64,000 nucleotides of DNA, from contig BQMJ01000061.1 of the NCBI GenBank assembly GCA_025991245.1, forward strand, positions 62,001-126,000, in the 5' to 3' direction. The translations under genes and the position numbers were made by a program. Source of the DNA: Galdieria partita. Lineage: Eukaryota > Rhodophyta > Bangiophyceae > Galdieriales > Galdieriaceae. Below, piece by piece: positions 41,816 through 53,087 of the stretch. A model generated the notes under the pieces. The model saw only the letters and a program-made list of their open reading frames with translations. It was not told the DNA's origin and ran no database searches. Every line of letters begins with the position of its first letter. The first letter of the stretch is position 1.

Positions 41816-43224
41816 ACTTTTTGTAGGAGTAAAAATATTTGAATTGGATGATCCATGGAGCAAAACCTTTTCAATATTTAGGACAAGACATTATACCGAT
41901 GAAAGCTCCATTCGACACTCTGCTATCAACTGCATATCTATATATCTACTTATTTATATATATATTCAAGAGTGCTTAATCTCTCAGTTGCTTTTTTTAT
42001 AAGTTTCTAGTCTCAATGGCAGGCATTTGAGCAAAACTCTTCAAGGAAATTCGTCGGTTAAGCTGAAATTCAACTTGTAACCTGAATCCTAAAAGTACTT
42101 GCAGTTTTTTGTTACTTTTTTTCCAGAGAAACTCCTAAAACTTGTTGCTCAAAGTATGACGTCTCGAGGGAAAATGAATGCCTTGATCAAAACGATATAC
42201 TCTACATAGTCATTAATACATCATTGATACTTGAGAGACTTTTTATTCGTTGTTTTTAGAATTGTTCGAATATTGTGTCTTCATGATATACACATTCAAG
42301 CTTATCTTTTTTCTTTTTGATATCATTCAGTATGCATTTTGCGAATCGCAGGATAACATCCATTTCATAAACATTTGGAGAGCCTCCTCCATTTACAATG
42401 AATGTAGTTATTCCATTGGTGAGAGTAGAGACGGGCTATTCTGGCTGTTTTGTTGACAAATCATTCCATCTACTCTTCCTGCAGCAACACAGTTTATGTA
42501 AGAAGCTTAAAAAACTCGATAAAAACCGGAAGAGAAAAAGATTTGCGTTGCGCTCTTCATCGGCAAATTTGAAAAAGCCTTGATAGGGCAATGCATCGAT
42601 TTCGTCTATAAAAAGTACCGCTTATTGGTGACTTTCAAAAGTGCCTCTAGCCTATCTTAAGGGTTACCTATTTAAGAAGGAACTTGAGTATTTCTGAACA
42701 TTTGGAAATTCTCAACTGCGTCCTTACTTCAAAATAGCACCAAAGCAGTTTCGAATTGAGCTTCACTCGATATTGACAGAAAAGTCAACTTGCCATCTAG
42801 TGTTTCATTCAGCAAAGTCGATAAAGTAAGTTCTGCCGTGTTCGTCCCGTTGAAGATCCCAGGTAGACCCCAAACAAGCAACTTTTTCAACAACTGCTCT
42901 TTTTTGACTGAAAGAAGCTTTTGGAAACCATTCTCAAACATGCTTTTGCCACTCCCTTTCACTTGGGGTGCAAAAGACACGACGGGATGTCTCCCATACA
43001 GTGACTCCTCCTTATTCGCATAGTTGGCTCTTCGATATTCTCTTGAACAAGTAACACAGATTATTCTCTCTTCTCAGAGACTGTGTTGTTCTATTGTGGA
43101 TGATTCCCTTTGTGCTACAGTCACAACAGGAGGCAGAATTAGCAGTGCTGACTAGTATAGCTATTCTTCTTTAAAATGCACAAAATTTTGTAACCGTCTT
43201 GAAATTGTATATTTTTGTAAAGTT
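41816..43224. repeat. Conserved inter-gene spacer E-F
   Basis: Same organisation as the other spacers. It has a small insertion near 42570 ('gaaaaagccttgatagggc') shared only with the F-G spacer, which changes the end of the small plus-strand frame (42398-42583). The minus-strand conserved frame is open at 42729-43030. Confidence 0.85.
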
Positions 43225-46200
43225 ATGAGTTACTCAACTGCGGCAACTTGTCATGTTGGATATTTCAAAAAAGATGAAATAGTAACGTGTCAACTTGTAA
43301 CAATGCTGCCTCTTGTCGAGTATAAGCCATCCAGAGTTGTCATGAAAGAATGTCCCAATTTTCATTCTTCCCAATTGGACAAAAAGAACGTGTGCGCAAC
43401 CTTCTCTATGGAAGCAGAGACTTGTGCTACTACTAAAAGTACTCTGTCAACACCTCCTTGTATGATCGCAAACGAAGAAAAGTCAACTTTTCAGAATACT
43501 TCAGGTTCTACATCGACGAATGACGCTTTCAACTTTGAGGTTTCTGACTCTTTAAGAGAGGGTATCTTTAACTTTCTTCTAGAGAACTCTCCAATAGAAG
43601 CTGCAAACTTTGAATATAGAACCAACCCAAATTTTCTTCAGCTTCTTGACGAGGTGAATGATAACTGCAGAAAGTTGATGCTAGAAAAGTTCAAGTTTAT
43701 CAACTTGAGTCTCCCAATGACTCGTTCTTCAGTTCTACGTGATCATCTTGAATCTGATATTACTAAATATCCTCCCACTTTGTTTGAATTTGTTGCCATA
43801 TGCTCTTTGGAAACGGATATTGTTGAACTTGGTGAAGTTATCGAACAACTACCAAGCTCAAATACTAGCAATATACTTTTTCTTCAAGTTGATAATACTG
43901 AAAGTTGTTCTATACTTGAGTTTTTATCTTTTCTATTTCAAAAAGGCCATGGCTTCTCTTCCATATTTCAGTTTTTATCTTTTCTATTTCAAAAAGGCCA
44001 TGGTTCCTCATTTCTATATATTGACTTGGACATGTTTGACTTGTCCAAGGCTTGGAGTACATTGGTCAATAGCTTTCGTTGTATTTCAACTCTCAAGTCA
44101 TTGGCCATAACGTGTAAAAGAATATCCAATGCACAACTATTGAGATTATTGAAAATCTTGAAGAAATCACTTCAAAGTTGTTATGCTCTTTTGGATGCGC
44201 AATGGACTGAGCCTCATTTTTCCGATATTTTAGATTTTCTTCAGAGAAGACGAATATCTTTGAAAGCTTCCTTTGATTATTTGAGTCTGCAAATATCTCC
44301 TACCAGTGATGTTCCCTTTGAGCCTCTTTGGATGACTGATGAGACTAGTCTTTATCTAGATAACGGAAAGATTGATTCAAATGGATTGAAATATCTAAGT
44401 GAAGCATTAAAAGAGAATCATACATTGACTGAATTGAATATTGGTGCAAATAATATTACATCTGAAGGTGCCAAATATCTAAGTGAAGCATTGAAAGCGA
44501 ATGATACATTGACTAGATTGGATATTGGTGGAAATACTTTTAGTGGAAATACTATTACATCTGAAGGTGCCAAATATCTAAGTGAAGCATTGAAAGAGAA
44601 TGATACATTGACTAGATTGAATCTTCACAACAATAATATTACATCTGAAGTTGTCCAATATCTAAGTGAAGCATTGAAAGAAAATCATACATTGGCTAAA
44701 TTGGATATTTCCAGAAATAATATTACATCTGAAGGTGCCAAGTGTCTAAGTGAAGCATTGAAAGAGAATCAAACATTGACTGAATTATATATTGATGTGA
44801 ATAATATTACATCCGAAGGTGCCAAATATCTAAGTGAAGCATTGAAAGAGAATGATACATTGACTAGATTGGATATTGGTGGAAATAATATTACATCTGA
44901 AGGTGCGCAATATCTAAGTGAAGCATTGAAAGAAAATGATACATTGACTAGATTGGATATTGGTGGAAATACTTTTAGTGGAAATACTATTACATCTGAA
45001 GGTGCGCAATATCTAAGTGAAGCATTGAAAGAGAATGATACATTGACTGAATTGAATATTGCGTGGAATACTATTACATCTGAAGGTGCCAAATATCTAA
45101 GTGAAGCATTGAAAGAGAATGATACATTGACTAGATTGGATATTGACAACAATAATATTACATCTGAAGGTGCCCAATATCTAAGTGAAGCATTGAAAGA
45201 GAATCATACATTGACTAGATTGGGTATTAACAACAATACTATTACATCTGAAGGTGCCAAATATCTAAGTGAAGCATTGAAAGAGAATGATACATTGACT
45301 AAATTGTATATTGATGTGAATAATATTACATCTGAAGGTGCCAAATATCTAAGTGAAGCATTGAAAGAGAATCAATCATTGACTGTATTGGGTATTGGCA
45401 GCAATAATATTACATCTGAAGGTGCGCAATATCTAAGTGAAGCATTAAAAGAGAATCATACATTGACTAGATTGGATATTGGTGCAAATAATATTACATC
45501 TGAAGGTGCCAAATATCTAAGTGAAGCATTGAAAGAGAATCATACATTGACTAAATTGATTATTCACAGCAATAATATTACATCTGAAGGTAAAATATTT
45601 TCTTCTCAAATCAATCAGTACTTGGAGCGCAATCAATCCGAGTTGAATACCGAAAAATCGAATGCTTCCAATATCAACAAAAGTCTAGATCAATCTACTT
45701 TGAGAACCAATACAACAACACAACATCTTCTGCCATCATCGAAATATGCTTCCTGCTTAAACCAAAGTTATTTACAATATAAGAGTACTGTTTTGAAGGA
45801 GATGAATTTATTGTTTATTTTATTTATGCAACATCGACGACTTGAACAACTAGAGTCAAATTCTCATATCTCTATTTATCCACCTTTTGAAATGATGACC
45901 TCTTTCATAACAAATACTTCCAACTCAGTGGACATTAGAAAGCAACCAAAATATTTTGAAACTGAAGATTATGTTTGTTCTATTTGTTGCTCTATTTGTA
46001 CTGATCCTTGTTGCTCAGAGAATTGTAGTCATGTTTTTTGCAAAGTTTGCATCGAAGCTTGGACCGAATCAATATGTCCAAGAGGCCCAAGATGTCCAAC
46101 CTGTGGAACATTGTGTACTGGTTGGATAGTTTCACCATTTGCAGAAAAAGTTATTTTGAAACTCCGTCTTCAATGTCCTCATTCATGTGGATGGCAAGGA

Positions 46201-46641
46201 GCATTGAAAGATTATGAAAGGAATCATAAAGGGCGCTGTCCCAATGAAATGGGTGAATGCAGCTCATGCCGTTTAGAACTGAAGAGGTCTGAATTTTTTG
46301 ATTCACATTATGGAAATTGTAGTTATCATCTTGTTTGTTGTGATTATTGTCATTGTGCTATTCCATCGATGATGCTTTGTGCACACAAGGCCCACGAGTG
46401 TGCATTCGCACCTGTAGTATGCGATGCATGTCACAGTTTCTTTCCTACATGGCACTCATGGAAAGTTCATATTGAGAAAGACTGCGATAAAGTATTTGAA
46501 TACTGTGACTATTATGAGTTTGGTTGCCAAGTGTATTTAGAGCGAGGTGATTTGAAGAAACATGAAACGGAATCCATTGGATATCACCTTGATTTGTTGA
46601 AAGAGCTTCTTCGAAAGACAAGAACAGGAGTCAAATTTTAG
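43225..46641 (+). CDS. LRR-RING-TRAF zinc finger protein F (14 LRRs)
   Basis: About 1138 residues from ATG 43225, with the full leader and the 17-residue N-terminal duplication. Fourteen LRRs; two have five extra residues (GGNTFSGNTITSEG in place of GGNNITSEG), the only length variants in the whole family. The C3HC4 RING (CSIC, CSHVFCKVC, CPTC) and TRAF-type fingers follow. It ends in GVKF like genes C and G, while its downstream spacer is of the A/B/E type, another sign of exchange. Predicted E3 ligase, target unknown. Confidence 0.88.
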   Translation: MSYSTAATCHVGYFKKDEIVTCQLVTMLPLVEYKPSRVVMKECPNFHSSQLDKKNVCATFSMEAETCATTKSTLSTPPCMIANEEKSTFQNTSGSTSTNDAFNFEVSDSLREGIFNFLLENSPIEAANFEYRTNPNFLQLLDEVNDNCRKLMLEKFKFINLSLPMTRSSVLRDHLESDITKYPPTLFEFVAICSLETDIVELGEVIEQLPSSNTSNILFLQVDNTESCSILEFLSFLFQKGHGFSSIFQFLSFLFQKGHGSSFLYIDLDMFDLSKAWSTLVNSFRCISTLKSLAITCKRISNAQLLRLLKILKKSLQSCYALLDAQWTEPHFSDILDFLQRRRISLKASFDYLSLQISPTSDVPFEPLWMTDETSLYLDNGKIDSNGLKYLSEALKENHTLTELNIGANNITSEGAKYLSEALKANDTLTRLDIGGNTFSGNTITSEGAKYLSEALKENDTLTRLNLHNNNITSEVVQYLSEALKENHTLAKLDISRNNITSEGAKCLSEALKENQTLTELYIDVNNITSEGAKYLSEALKENDTLTRLDIGGNNITSEGAQYLSEALKENDTLTRLDIGGNTFSGNTITSEGAQYLSEALKENDTLTELNIAWNTITSEGAKYLSEALKENDTLTRLDIDNNNITSEGAQYLSEALKENHTLTRLGINNNTITSEGAKYLSEALKENDTLTKLYIDVNNITSEGAKYLSEALKENQSLTVLGIGSNNITSEGAQYLSEALKENHTLTRLDIGANNITSEGAKYLSEALKENHTLTKLIIHSNNITSEGKIFSSQINQYLERNQSELNTEKSNASNINKSLDQSTLRTNTTTQHLLPSSKYASCLNQSYLQYKSTVLKEMNLLFILFMQHRRLEQLESNSHISIYPPFEMMTSFITNTSNSVDIRKQPKYFETEDYVCSICCSICTDPCCSENCSHVFCKVCIEAWTESICPRGPRCPTCGTLCTGWIVSPFAEKVILKLRLQCPHSCGWQGALKDYERNHKGRCPNEMGECSSCRLELKRSEFFDSHYGNCSYHLVCCDYCHCAIPSMMLCAHKAHECAFAPVVCDACHSFFPTWHSWKVHIEKDCDKVFEYCDYYEFGCQVYLERGDLKKHETESIGYHLDLLKELLRKTRTGVKF
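44389..45594 (+). repeat. 84-bp coding tandem repeat, 14 units, two lengthened (gene F)
   Basis: Unit starts run from 44389 to 45511. The total equals thirteen 84-base steps plus two 15-base insertions ('acttttagtggaaat') near 44535 and 44970. The two lengthened units are otherwise the same, so one arose by duplication of the other. Confidence 0.93.
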
Positions 46642-48052
46642 ACTTTTTGTAGGAGTAAAAATATTTGAATTGGATGATCCATGGAGCAAAACCTTTTCAA
46701 TATTTAGGACAAGACATTATACCGATGAAAGCTCCGTTCGACACTCTGCTACCAACTGCATATCTATATATCTACTTATTTATATATATATTCAAGAGTG
46801 CTTAATCTCTCAGTTGCTTTTTTTATAAGTTTCTAGTCTCAATGGAAAGGGATTTGAGCAAAACTCTTCAAGGAAATTCGTCGGTTAAGCTGAAATTCAA
46901 CTTGGACTCTGAATCCTAAAAGTACTTGCAGTTTTTTGTTACTATTTTTCCAGAGAAACTCCTAAAACTTGTTGCTCAAAGTATGACGTCTCGAGGGAAA
47001 ATGAATGCCTTGATCAAAACGATATACTCTACATAGTCATTAATACATCATTGATACTTGAGAGACTTTTTATTCGTTGTTTTTAGAATTGTTCGAATAT
47101 TGTGTCTTCATGATATACACATTCAAGCTTATCTTTTTTCTTTTTGATATCATTCAGTATGCATTTTTACGAATCGCAGGATAACATCCATTTCATAAAC
47201 ATTTGGAGAGCCTCCTCCATTTACAATGAATGTAGTTATTCCATTGGTGAGAGTAGAGACGGGCTATTCTGGCTGTTTTGTTGACAAATCATTCCATCTA
47301 CTCTTCCTGCAGCAACACAGTTTATGTAAGAAGCTTAAAAAACTCGATAAAAACCGGAAGAGAAAAAGATTTGCGTTGCGCTCTTCATCGGCAAATTTGA
47401 AAAAGCCTTGATAGGGCAATGCATCGATTTCGTCTATAAAAAGTACCGCTTATTGGTGACTTTCAAAAGTGCCTCTAGCCTATCTTAAGGGTTACCTATT
47501 CAAGAAAGAACTTGAGTATTTCTGAACATTTGGAAATTCTCAACTGCGTCCTTACTTCAGAATAGCACCAAAGCAATTTCGAAATGAGCTTCAAATGGTA
47601 ATGACAGAAAAGTCAACTTGTTATCCAATGTTTCATTCAGCAAAGTCGATAAAGTAAGTTCTGCCGTGTTCGTCCCGTTGAAGATCCCAGGTAGACCCCA
47701 AACAAGCAACTTTTTCAACAACTGCTCTTTTTTGACTGAAAGAAGCTTTTGGAAGCCATCCTCAAACGTGCTTTTGCCACTCCCTTTCACTTGGGGTGCA
47801 AAAGACACGACGGGATGTCTCCCATATAGTGACTCCTCCTTATTCGCATAGTTGGCTCTTCGATATTCTCTAGAACAAGTAACACAGATTATTCTCTCTT
47901 CTCAGAGACTGTGTTGTTCTATTGTGGATGATTCCCTTTGTGCTACAGTCACAACAGGAGGCAGAATTAGCAGTGCTGACTAGTATAGCTATTCTTCTTT
48001 AAAATGCACAAAATTTTGTAACCGTCTTGAAACTGTATATTTTTGTAAAGTT
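46642..48052. repeat. Conserved inter-gene spacer F-G
   Basis: Same organisation and the same small insertion as the E-F spacer. The small plus-strand frame is at 47226-47411 and the minus-strand conserved frame at 47557-47870. The latter is more diverged in its last third than the other copies. Confidence 0.85.
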
Positions 48053-50824
48053 ATGAGTTACTCAATTGCGGCAACTTGTCATGTTGGATATTTCAAAAAA
48101 GATGAAATAGTAACTTGTCAACTTGTAACAATGCTGCCTCTTGTCGAGTATAAGCCATCCAGAGTTGTCATGAAAGAATGTCCCAATTTTCATTCTTCCC
48201 AATTGGACAAAAAGAACGTGTGCGCAACCTTCTCTATGGATATAGAGACTTGTGCTACTACTAAAAGTACTCTGTCAACACCTCCTTGTTTGATCGCAAA
48301 CGAAGAAAAGTCAACTTTTCAGAATACTTCAGGTTCTACATCGACGAATGACGCTTTCAACTTTGAGGTTTCTGACTCTTTAAGAGAGGGTATCTTTAAC
48401 TTTCTTCTAGAGAACTCTCCAATAGAAGCTGCAAACTTTGAATATAGAACCAACCCTAGTTTTCTTCAGCTTTATGACGAGGAGAACTCAAGTTTTCTTC
48501 AGCTTCTTGACGAGGTGAATGATAACTGCAGAAAGTTGATGCTAGAAAAGTTCAAGTTTATCAACTTGAGCCTCCCAATGACTCGCTCTTCAGGTCTACT
48601 TGGTCAACTTGAAGCTGGTATTACTAAATATCCCACTTTGTTTGAATATGTTGTCATTTGCTCTTTGGAATCGGATATTGTTGAACTCGGTGAAGTTATC
48701 GGACAACTTCCAAGCTCAATTACTAGCAATATACTCTTTCTTCAAGTTGATGATACTGAAAGTTGTTCTATACTTGAGTTTTTATCTTTTCTATTTCGAA
48801 AAGGCCATGGCTCTTCATTTCTTTTTATTGACTTGGACATGTTTGACTTGTCCAAGACTTGGACTACATTGGTCGACAGTTTTTGTTGTATTTCAACTCT
48901 CAAGTCATTGGCAATAATGTGTACAAGCATATCCAATGCACAACTATTGAGATTATTGAAAATCTTGAAGAATGCATCACTTCAAAGTTGTTATGCTATT
49001 TTGGATGCGCAATGGACAGAGCCTCAGTTTTCCGATACTTTAGATTTTCTGCAACGAAAACGAATATCTTTCAAAGCTTCCTTTGATTGTGTGAGTCTGC
49101 AAATATTGCCTACCAGTGATGTTCCCTTTGAGCCTCTTTGGATGACTGATGAGACTCGTCTTGATCTAAATAACGGAAAGATTGATTTAAATGGATTGAA
49201 ATATCTAAGTGAAGCACTGAAAGAGAATCATACATTGACGGTCTTGCGCATTCAAAAAAATAATATTACATCTGAAGGTGCCAAATATCTAAGTGAAGCA
49301 TTGAAAGAGAATCATACATTGACTGTATTGGATATTGGTGGAAATAATATTACATCTGAAGGTGCGCAATATCTAAGTGAAGCATTGAAAGTGAATCATA
49401 CATTGACTGAATTGAATCTTCACGGCAATAATATTACATCTGAAGGTGCCAAATATCTAAGTGAAGCATTGAAAGAGAATCATACATTGACTGTATTGGG
49501 TATTGATGGAAATAATATTACATCTGAAGGTGCCAAATATCTAAGTGAAGCATTGAAAGAGAATGATACATTGACTGTATTGGATATTGGTGGAAATAAT
49601 ATTACATCTGAAGGTGCGGAATATCTAAGTGAAGCATTGAGAGAGAATGATACATTGACTGAATTATATATTGCGTGGAATACTATTACATCTGAAGGCG
49701 CCAAATATCTAAGTGAAGCATTGAAGGAGAATCATACATTAACTAGATTGAATATTGCCGCAAATAATATTACATCGGAAGGTGAAATATTTTATTCTCA
49801 AATTGTTCAGTACTTGGAGCGCAATCGATCCGAGTTGAATACCAAAAAATCAAATGCTTTCAATATCAACAAAAATCTAGATCCTTTTACTTTGAAAACC
49901 AATACAACAACACAACATCTTCTTCCATCATCGAAATATGCTTCCTGCTTAAACCAAAGTTATTTACAATATAAGAATGCTGTTTTGAAAGAGATGAATT
50001 TATTGTTTATTTTATTTATGCAACATCGACGACTGGAACAGCAAGACTCAAATTCTCATATCTCTATTTATCCACCTTTTGAAATGATGACCTATTTCAT
50101 AACAAATACTTCCAACTCAGTGGACATTCGAACGCAACCACAGTATTTTGAAACTGATGATTACGTTTGTTCTATTTGTTGCTCTATTTGTAGTGACCCT
50201 TGTTGCTCAGAGAATTGTAGTCATGTTTTTTGCAAAGTTTGTATCGAAGCTTGGACCGAATCAGTATGTCCAAGAGGCCCAAGATGTCCAACCTGTGGAA
50301 CATTTTGTTCCGATTGGAGAGTTACACCATTTGCAGAGAGAATTATCTTGAATCTACGTCTTCAATGTCCTTATTTATGTGGATGGCAAGGAGCTTTGAT
50401 AGATTATGAAAGGAATCATAAAGGGCACTGTCCCAATGAAATGGGTGAATGCAGCTCATGCCGTTTAGTACTGAAAAGGTCCGAATTTTTTGATTCACAT
50501 TATAGAAATTGTAATTATCATCTTGTTTGTTGTGATTATTGTCATTGTGCTATTCCATCGATGATGCTTTGTGCACACAAGGCCCACGAGTGTGCATTCG
50601 CACCTATAGTTTGCGATGCATGTCACAGTTTCTTTTCTACATGGCATTCATGGAAAGTTCATATTGAGAAAGACTGCGATAAAGTATTTGAATGCTGTGA
50701 CTATTATGAGTTTGGTTGCCAAGCGTATTTAGAGCGAGGTGATTTGAAGAAGCATGAAACAGAAGCCACTGAATACCATTGTAATTTGTTGGAAGAATTT
50801 CTTAGAACAGGAGTCAAGTTTTAG
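48053..50824 (+). CDS. LRR-RING-TRAF zinc finger protein G (7 LRRs)
   Basis: About 923 residues from ATG 48053; the shortest full member, with seven LRRs. The N-terminal region lacks the 17-residue duplication of B, E and F but has its own 12-residue duplication (SFLQLYDEENSSFLQLLDEVN region). The RING and TRAF-type fingers are complete, with several private substitutions (CSDWRVTPFAERIILNLRLQ). The C-terminus is four residues shorter than in its siblings. The 3' flank equals that of gene C and the stop lies about 80 bases from the convergent USP39 stop. Confidence 0.88.
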   Translation: MSYSIAATCHVGYFKKDEIVTCQLVTMLPLVEYKPSRVVMKECPNFHSSQLDKKNVCATFSMDIETCATTKSTLSTPPCLIANEEKSTFQNTSGSTSTNDAFNFEVSDSLREGIFNFLLENSPIEAANFEYRTNPSFLQLYDEENSSFLQLLDEVNDNCRKLMLEKFKFINLSLPMTRSSGLLGQLEAGITKYPTLFEYVVICSLESDIVELGEVIGQLPSSITSNILFLQVDDTESCSILEFLSFLFRKGHGSSFLFIDLDMFDLSKTWTTLVDSFCCISTLKSLAIMCTSISNAQLLRLLKILKNASLQSCYAILDAQWTEPQFSDTLDFLQRKRISFKASFDCVSLQILPTSDVPFEPLWMTDETRLDLNNGKIDLNGLKYLSEALKENHTLTVLRIQKNNITSEGAKYLSEALKENHTLTVLDIGGNNITSEGAQYLSEALKVNHTLTELNLHGNNITSEGAKYLSEALKENHTLTVLGIDGNNITSEGAKYLSEALKENDTLTVLDIGGNNITSEGAEYLSEALRENDTLTELYIAWNTITSEGAKYLSEALKENHTLTRLNIAANNITSEGEIFYSQIVQYLERNRSELNTKKSNAFNINKNLDPFTLKTNTTTQHLLPSSKYASCLNQSYLQYKNAVLKEMNLLFILFMQHRRLEQQDSNSHISIYPPFEMMTYFITNTSNSVDIRTQPQYFETDDYVCSICCSICSDPCCSENCSHVFCKVCIEAWTESVCPRGPRCPTCGTFCSDWRVTPFAERIILNLRLQCPYLCGWQGALIDYERNHKGHCPNEMGECSSCRLVLKRSEFFDSHYRNCNYHLVCCDYCHCAIPSMMLCAHKAHECAFAPIVCDACHSFFSTWHSWKVHIEKDCDKVFECCDYYEFGCQAYLERGDLKKHETEATEYHCNLLEEFLRTGVKF
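49199..49786 (+). repeat. 84-bp coding tandem repeat, 7 units (gene G)
   Basis: Unit starts run from 49199 to 49703 in six exact 84-base steps. The first unit has an unusual variable part (VLRIQKNN). This is the smallest array of the family. Confidence 0.95.
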
Positions 50825-50905
50825 ACTTTGGAGTAAAAATATTTAAATTGGTTTCGTCTTAAGTTTTTATTGGCATCTGACTATCAAACAATATATGTCT
50901 CGCTT

Positions 50906-52927
50906 TTATTTTCTTTCATAAAACAAAATATAAGCCTCTGATAGCGACACCAATTGTGGAATGGCTTCCTTTACTTGCAAATCCTGAATGAATCACTCTT
51001 GTTGATATAAAATCTTCCTATGATGAATACAATTCCTTACTTGTATTTCAAACCAACTATCGGATGCTTTGTGTCGTACGTGACACCGATAAGAACCTCC
51101 GTTGGGCTCACCATCATGAACAACTACCGCTGTCAAGTCATACACAATCCCATCACTCTCTATACAAGCGACATGGTCAGAGTGAATCACCACATATGAC
51201 TTTATCTTCATACCTGTACGAAGCGGCGTCGATAAATACTCTGCCATATTCCAATCTCGAATAGGAAAATGAACGATCGAAATATTCTTTTCCCACACAA
51301 AATTGCTTCTAACTTGATGCTTCACACTTGCTTCTTTCTCTACCCTTTCTCTCTACTTACTTGACAAATCTCTTCATCACTAAAATCAAACAATACGGTA
51401 GCTTGTGCAGACGATATCTGTGAAAATGACCGGTTTGCACATCATGATGCAGTTCTTGTTGCACAAAACGGTTCAACAATGCAGATAATGAAACCTAATC
51501 ATAGTACAGTTGTACATCCATTAGTTCTGTCTTCACAAGTACCTGTGGTATCCTATTTCTTTCTAAAGAATCCTTAAACAATGGCATGGGAGGTAGTTCT
51601 AAACTAAGAAAGAGAAATTTCGATCTTTTGTTATCCTTTTTGGTTACTAGACAATGCATGTCAATAGGGAGCGCTCGATGATGAATCACAACAGGATTTC
51701 TCACATTGTCGACTATTTCTTTCATCGGCTTGAAAAGTTTCAATTTCCAATTCTCCTTGAAAAGTATCTCCAATCAACGACTTGTGACCTTTTCAAATGT
51801 AAATACAAATGATATCATTTCTCCTTGTCGCAACTCTCTATTACCTAGTCTAGTCAAGTCTTCTTGTAATGCATGCAAAAACCAAGCAAGAAATTCTACC
51901 GGATTGCCCTATTCCATATAAGCGTTATGCATTTGCATCCACATAAGCAACTTGCTTGTTGTAAAATCTGAAATTTTCTCTTGCTTCTTTTCACAATATC
52001 CTAATAGTATAAAACTCTTATCCAACACATTTAGAAAATATCACCCACTTGAACCAATTCGTGCGGAGAAATCTGACTTCGGAAAGGTTTCGGGTTCCAG
52101 AATTTGCGCATAAACTCTCCTAATGAAGCAATCAACGGATATTCAATGATCTTTTCCTTTTCCATTGGATACATAAGAAAGAAATCGCGCAAAGGTTTCT
52201 ACATGAGAATATTCGATACTTCATTCGGAGGTCCATTATGACAAACTACTTACTATTCTAACCAGTGCTTGTAAAACAACGTTGATATAGTCAGTAGCTT
52301 GCAAGTTGCTCATTCCCAACACGCCTTGATAACGAACTTTGCCTTCTAAAGTTCGAAACTTGACAATCCGCGTGTCCAATTCTTCCACCTTGTCCATAAA
52401 AAGTACATTCTTTGGTTTCCACCACACAATCCTATGCAACTCACCTGACTCTTTTCAAATCGTGGATTCAACACTGCTCGTATATCTTCCAGCGTCGGAT
52501 CCACAACTTGGTAATTTTCAGGTAAACAATAAACCTACAACTCAAGGTCGATCCATTTGCTTTTCAACATAGTCCAACTATACTTTTTCAGTTTCTAAAT
52601 GTACAAACAGGTGATGGTCGTATTCAATAGCGTGTGCAAAAGCCGGCGTCTTGGGTCCCCTATCCCATCATTTCAGTGGTGGTCACTGTAGACTTCTTTG
52701 CTCACTAATTACCTTCCTTGAAAATACTTTCCACAAACGAGGCACGCATATACATTATGTCTTTCCAACGTCACACAACACAACTAGTAACACAAGGTCA
52801 ACGACTCTTTTGAATCATCAGTAACACTTACTTTTTCATAGTCAAAGTCCAACACCGTTCTGTCAATGGTATCCATATAAGGACACTCACGACCTGAACG
52901 AATGTTTTTAAAGTTGTTTTCCTGCAT
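50906..52927 (-). CDS. USP39: USP39/SAD1-like tri-snRNP splicing factor
   Basis: Ubiquitin-protease-like scaffold protein of the U4/U6.U5 tri-snRNP, needed for pre-mRNA splicing. About a dozen short exons. The N-terminal zinc-finger UBP has CPYMDTIDRTVLDFDYEK and YACLVCGKYFQG. The USP-like domain has GVLGMSNLQATDYINVVLQAL, QGNPVEFLAWFLHAL, LPYCLILVMKRFVK, NISIVHFPIRDW and VVVHDGEPNGGSYRCHV, all matching human USP39 in order. The catalytic Cys position is Asp (ATDY) and the usual GHY histidine is Ser, so it is catalytically dead, as known for USP39. The C-terminus (DLQVKEAIPQLVSLSEAY) also fits. ATG 52927 is the first in-frame Met. One intron (51909-51955) appears to use a GC donor. It converges on LRR gene G. 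A truncated copy lies at 22674-23759. Confidence 0.9.
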
Positions 52928-53040
52928 GAAGAGGACAATTCAATGAGGAAAAGCCAACTTTTGCAACCACATTCAAGAATCTTGGTGGTCTACCCAATAT
53001 ATCAATACATACATATTTATTATATTTCTATACATATATT

Positions 53041-53070
53041 TATATACATACATATATATATATATATATA
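53041..53070. repeat. TA microsatellite upstream of FAHD1
   Basis: A short run of TA dinucleotides within the 160-base gap between the USP39 and FAHD1 start codons, so it lies in a very compact divergent promoter. Confidence 0.8.
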
Positions 53071-53087
53071 TATCAAGAAATGGAAGA

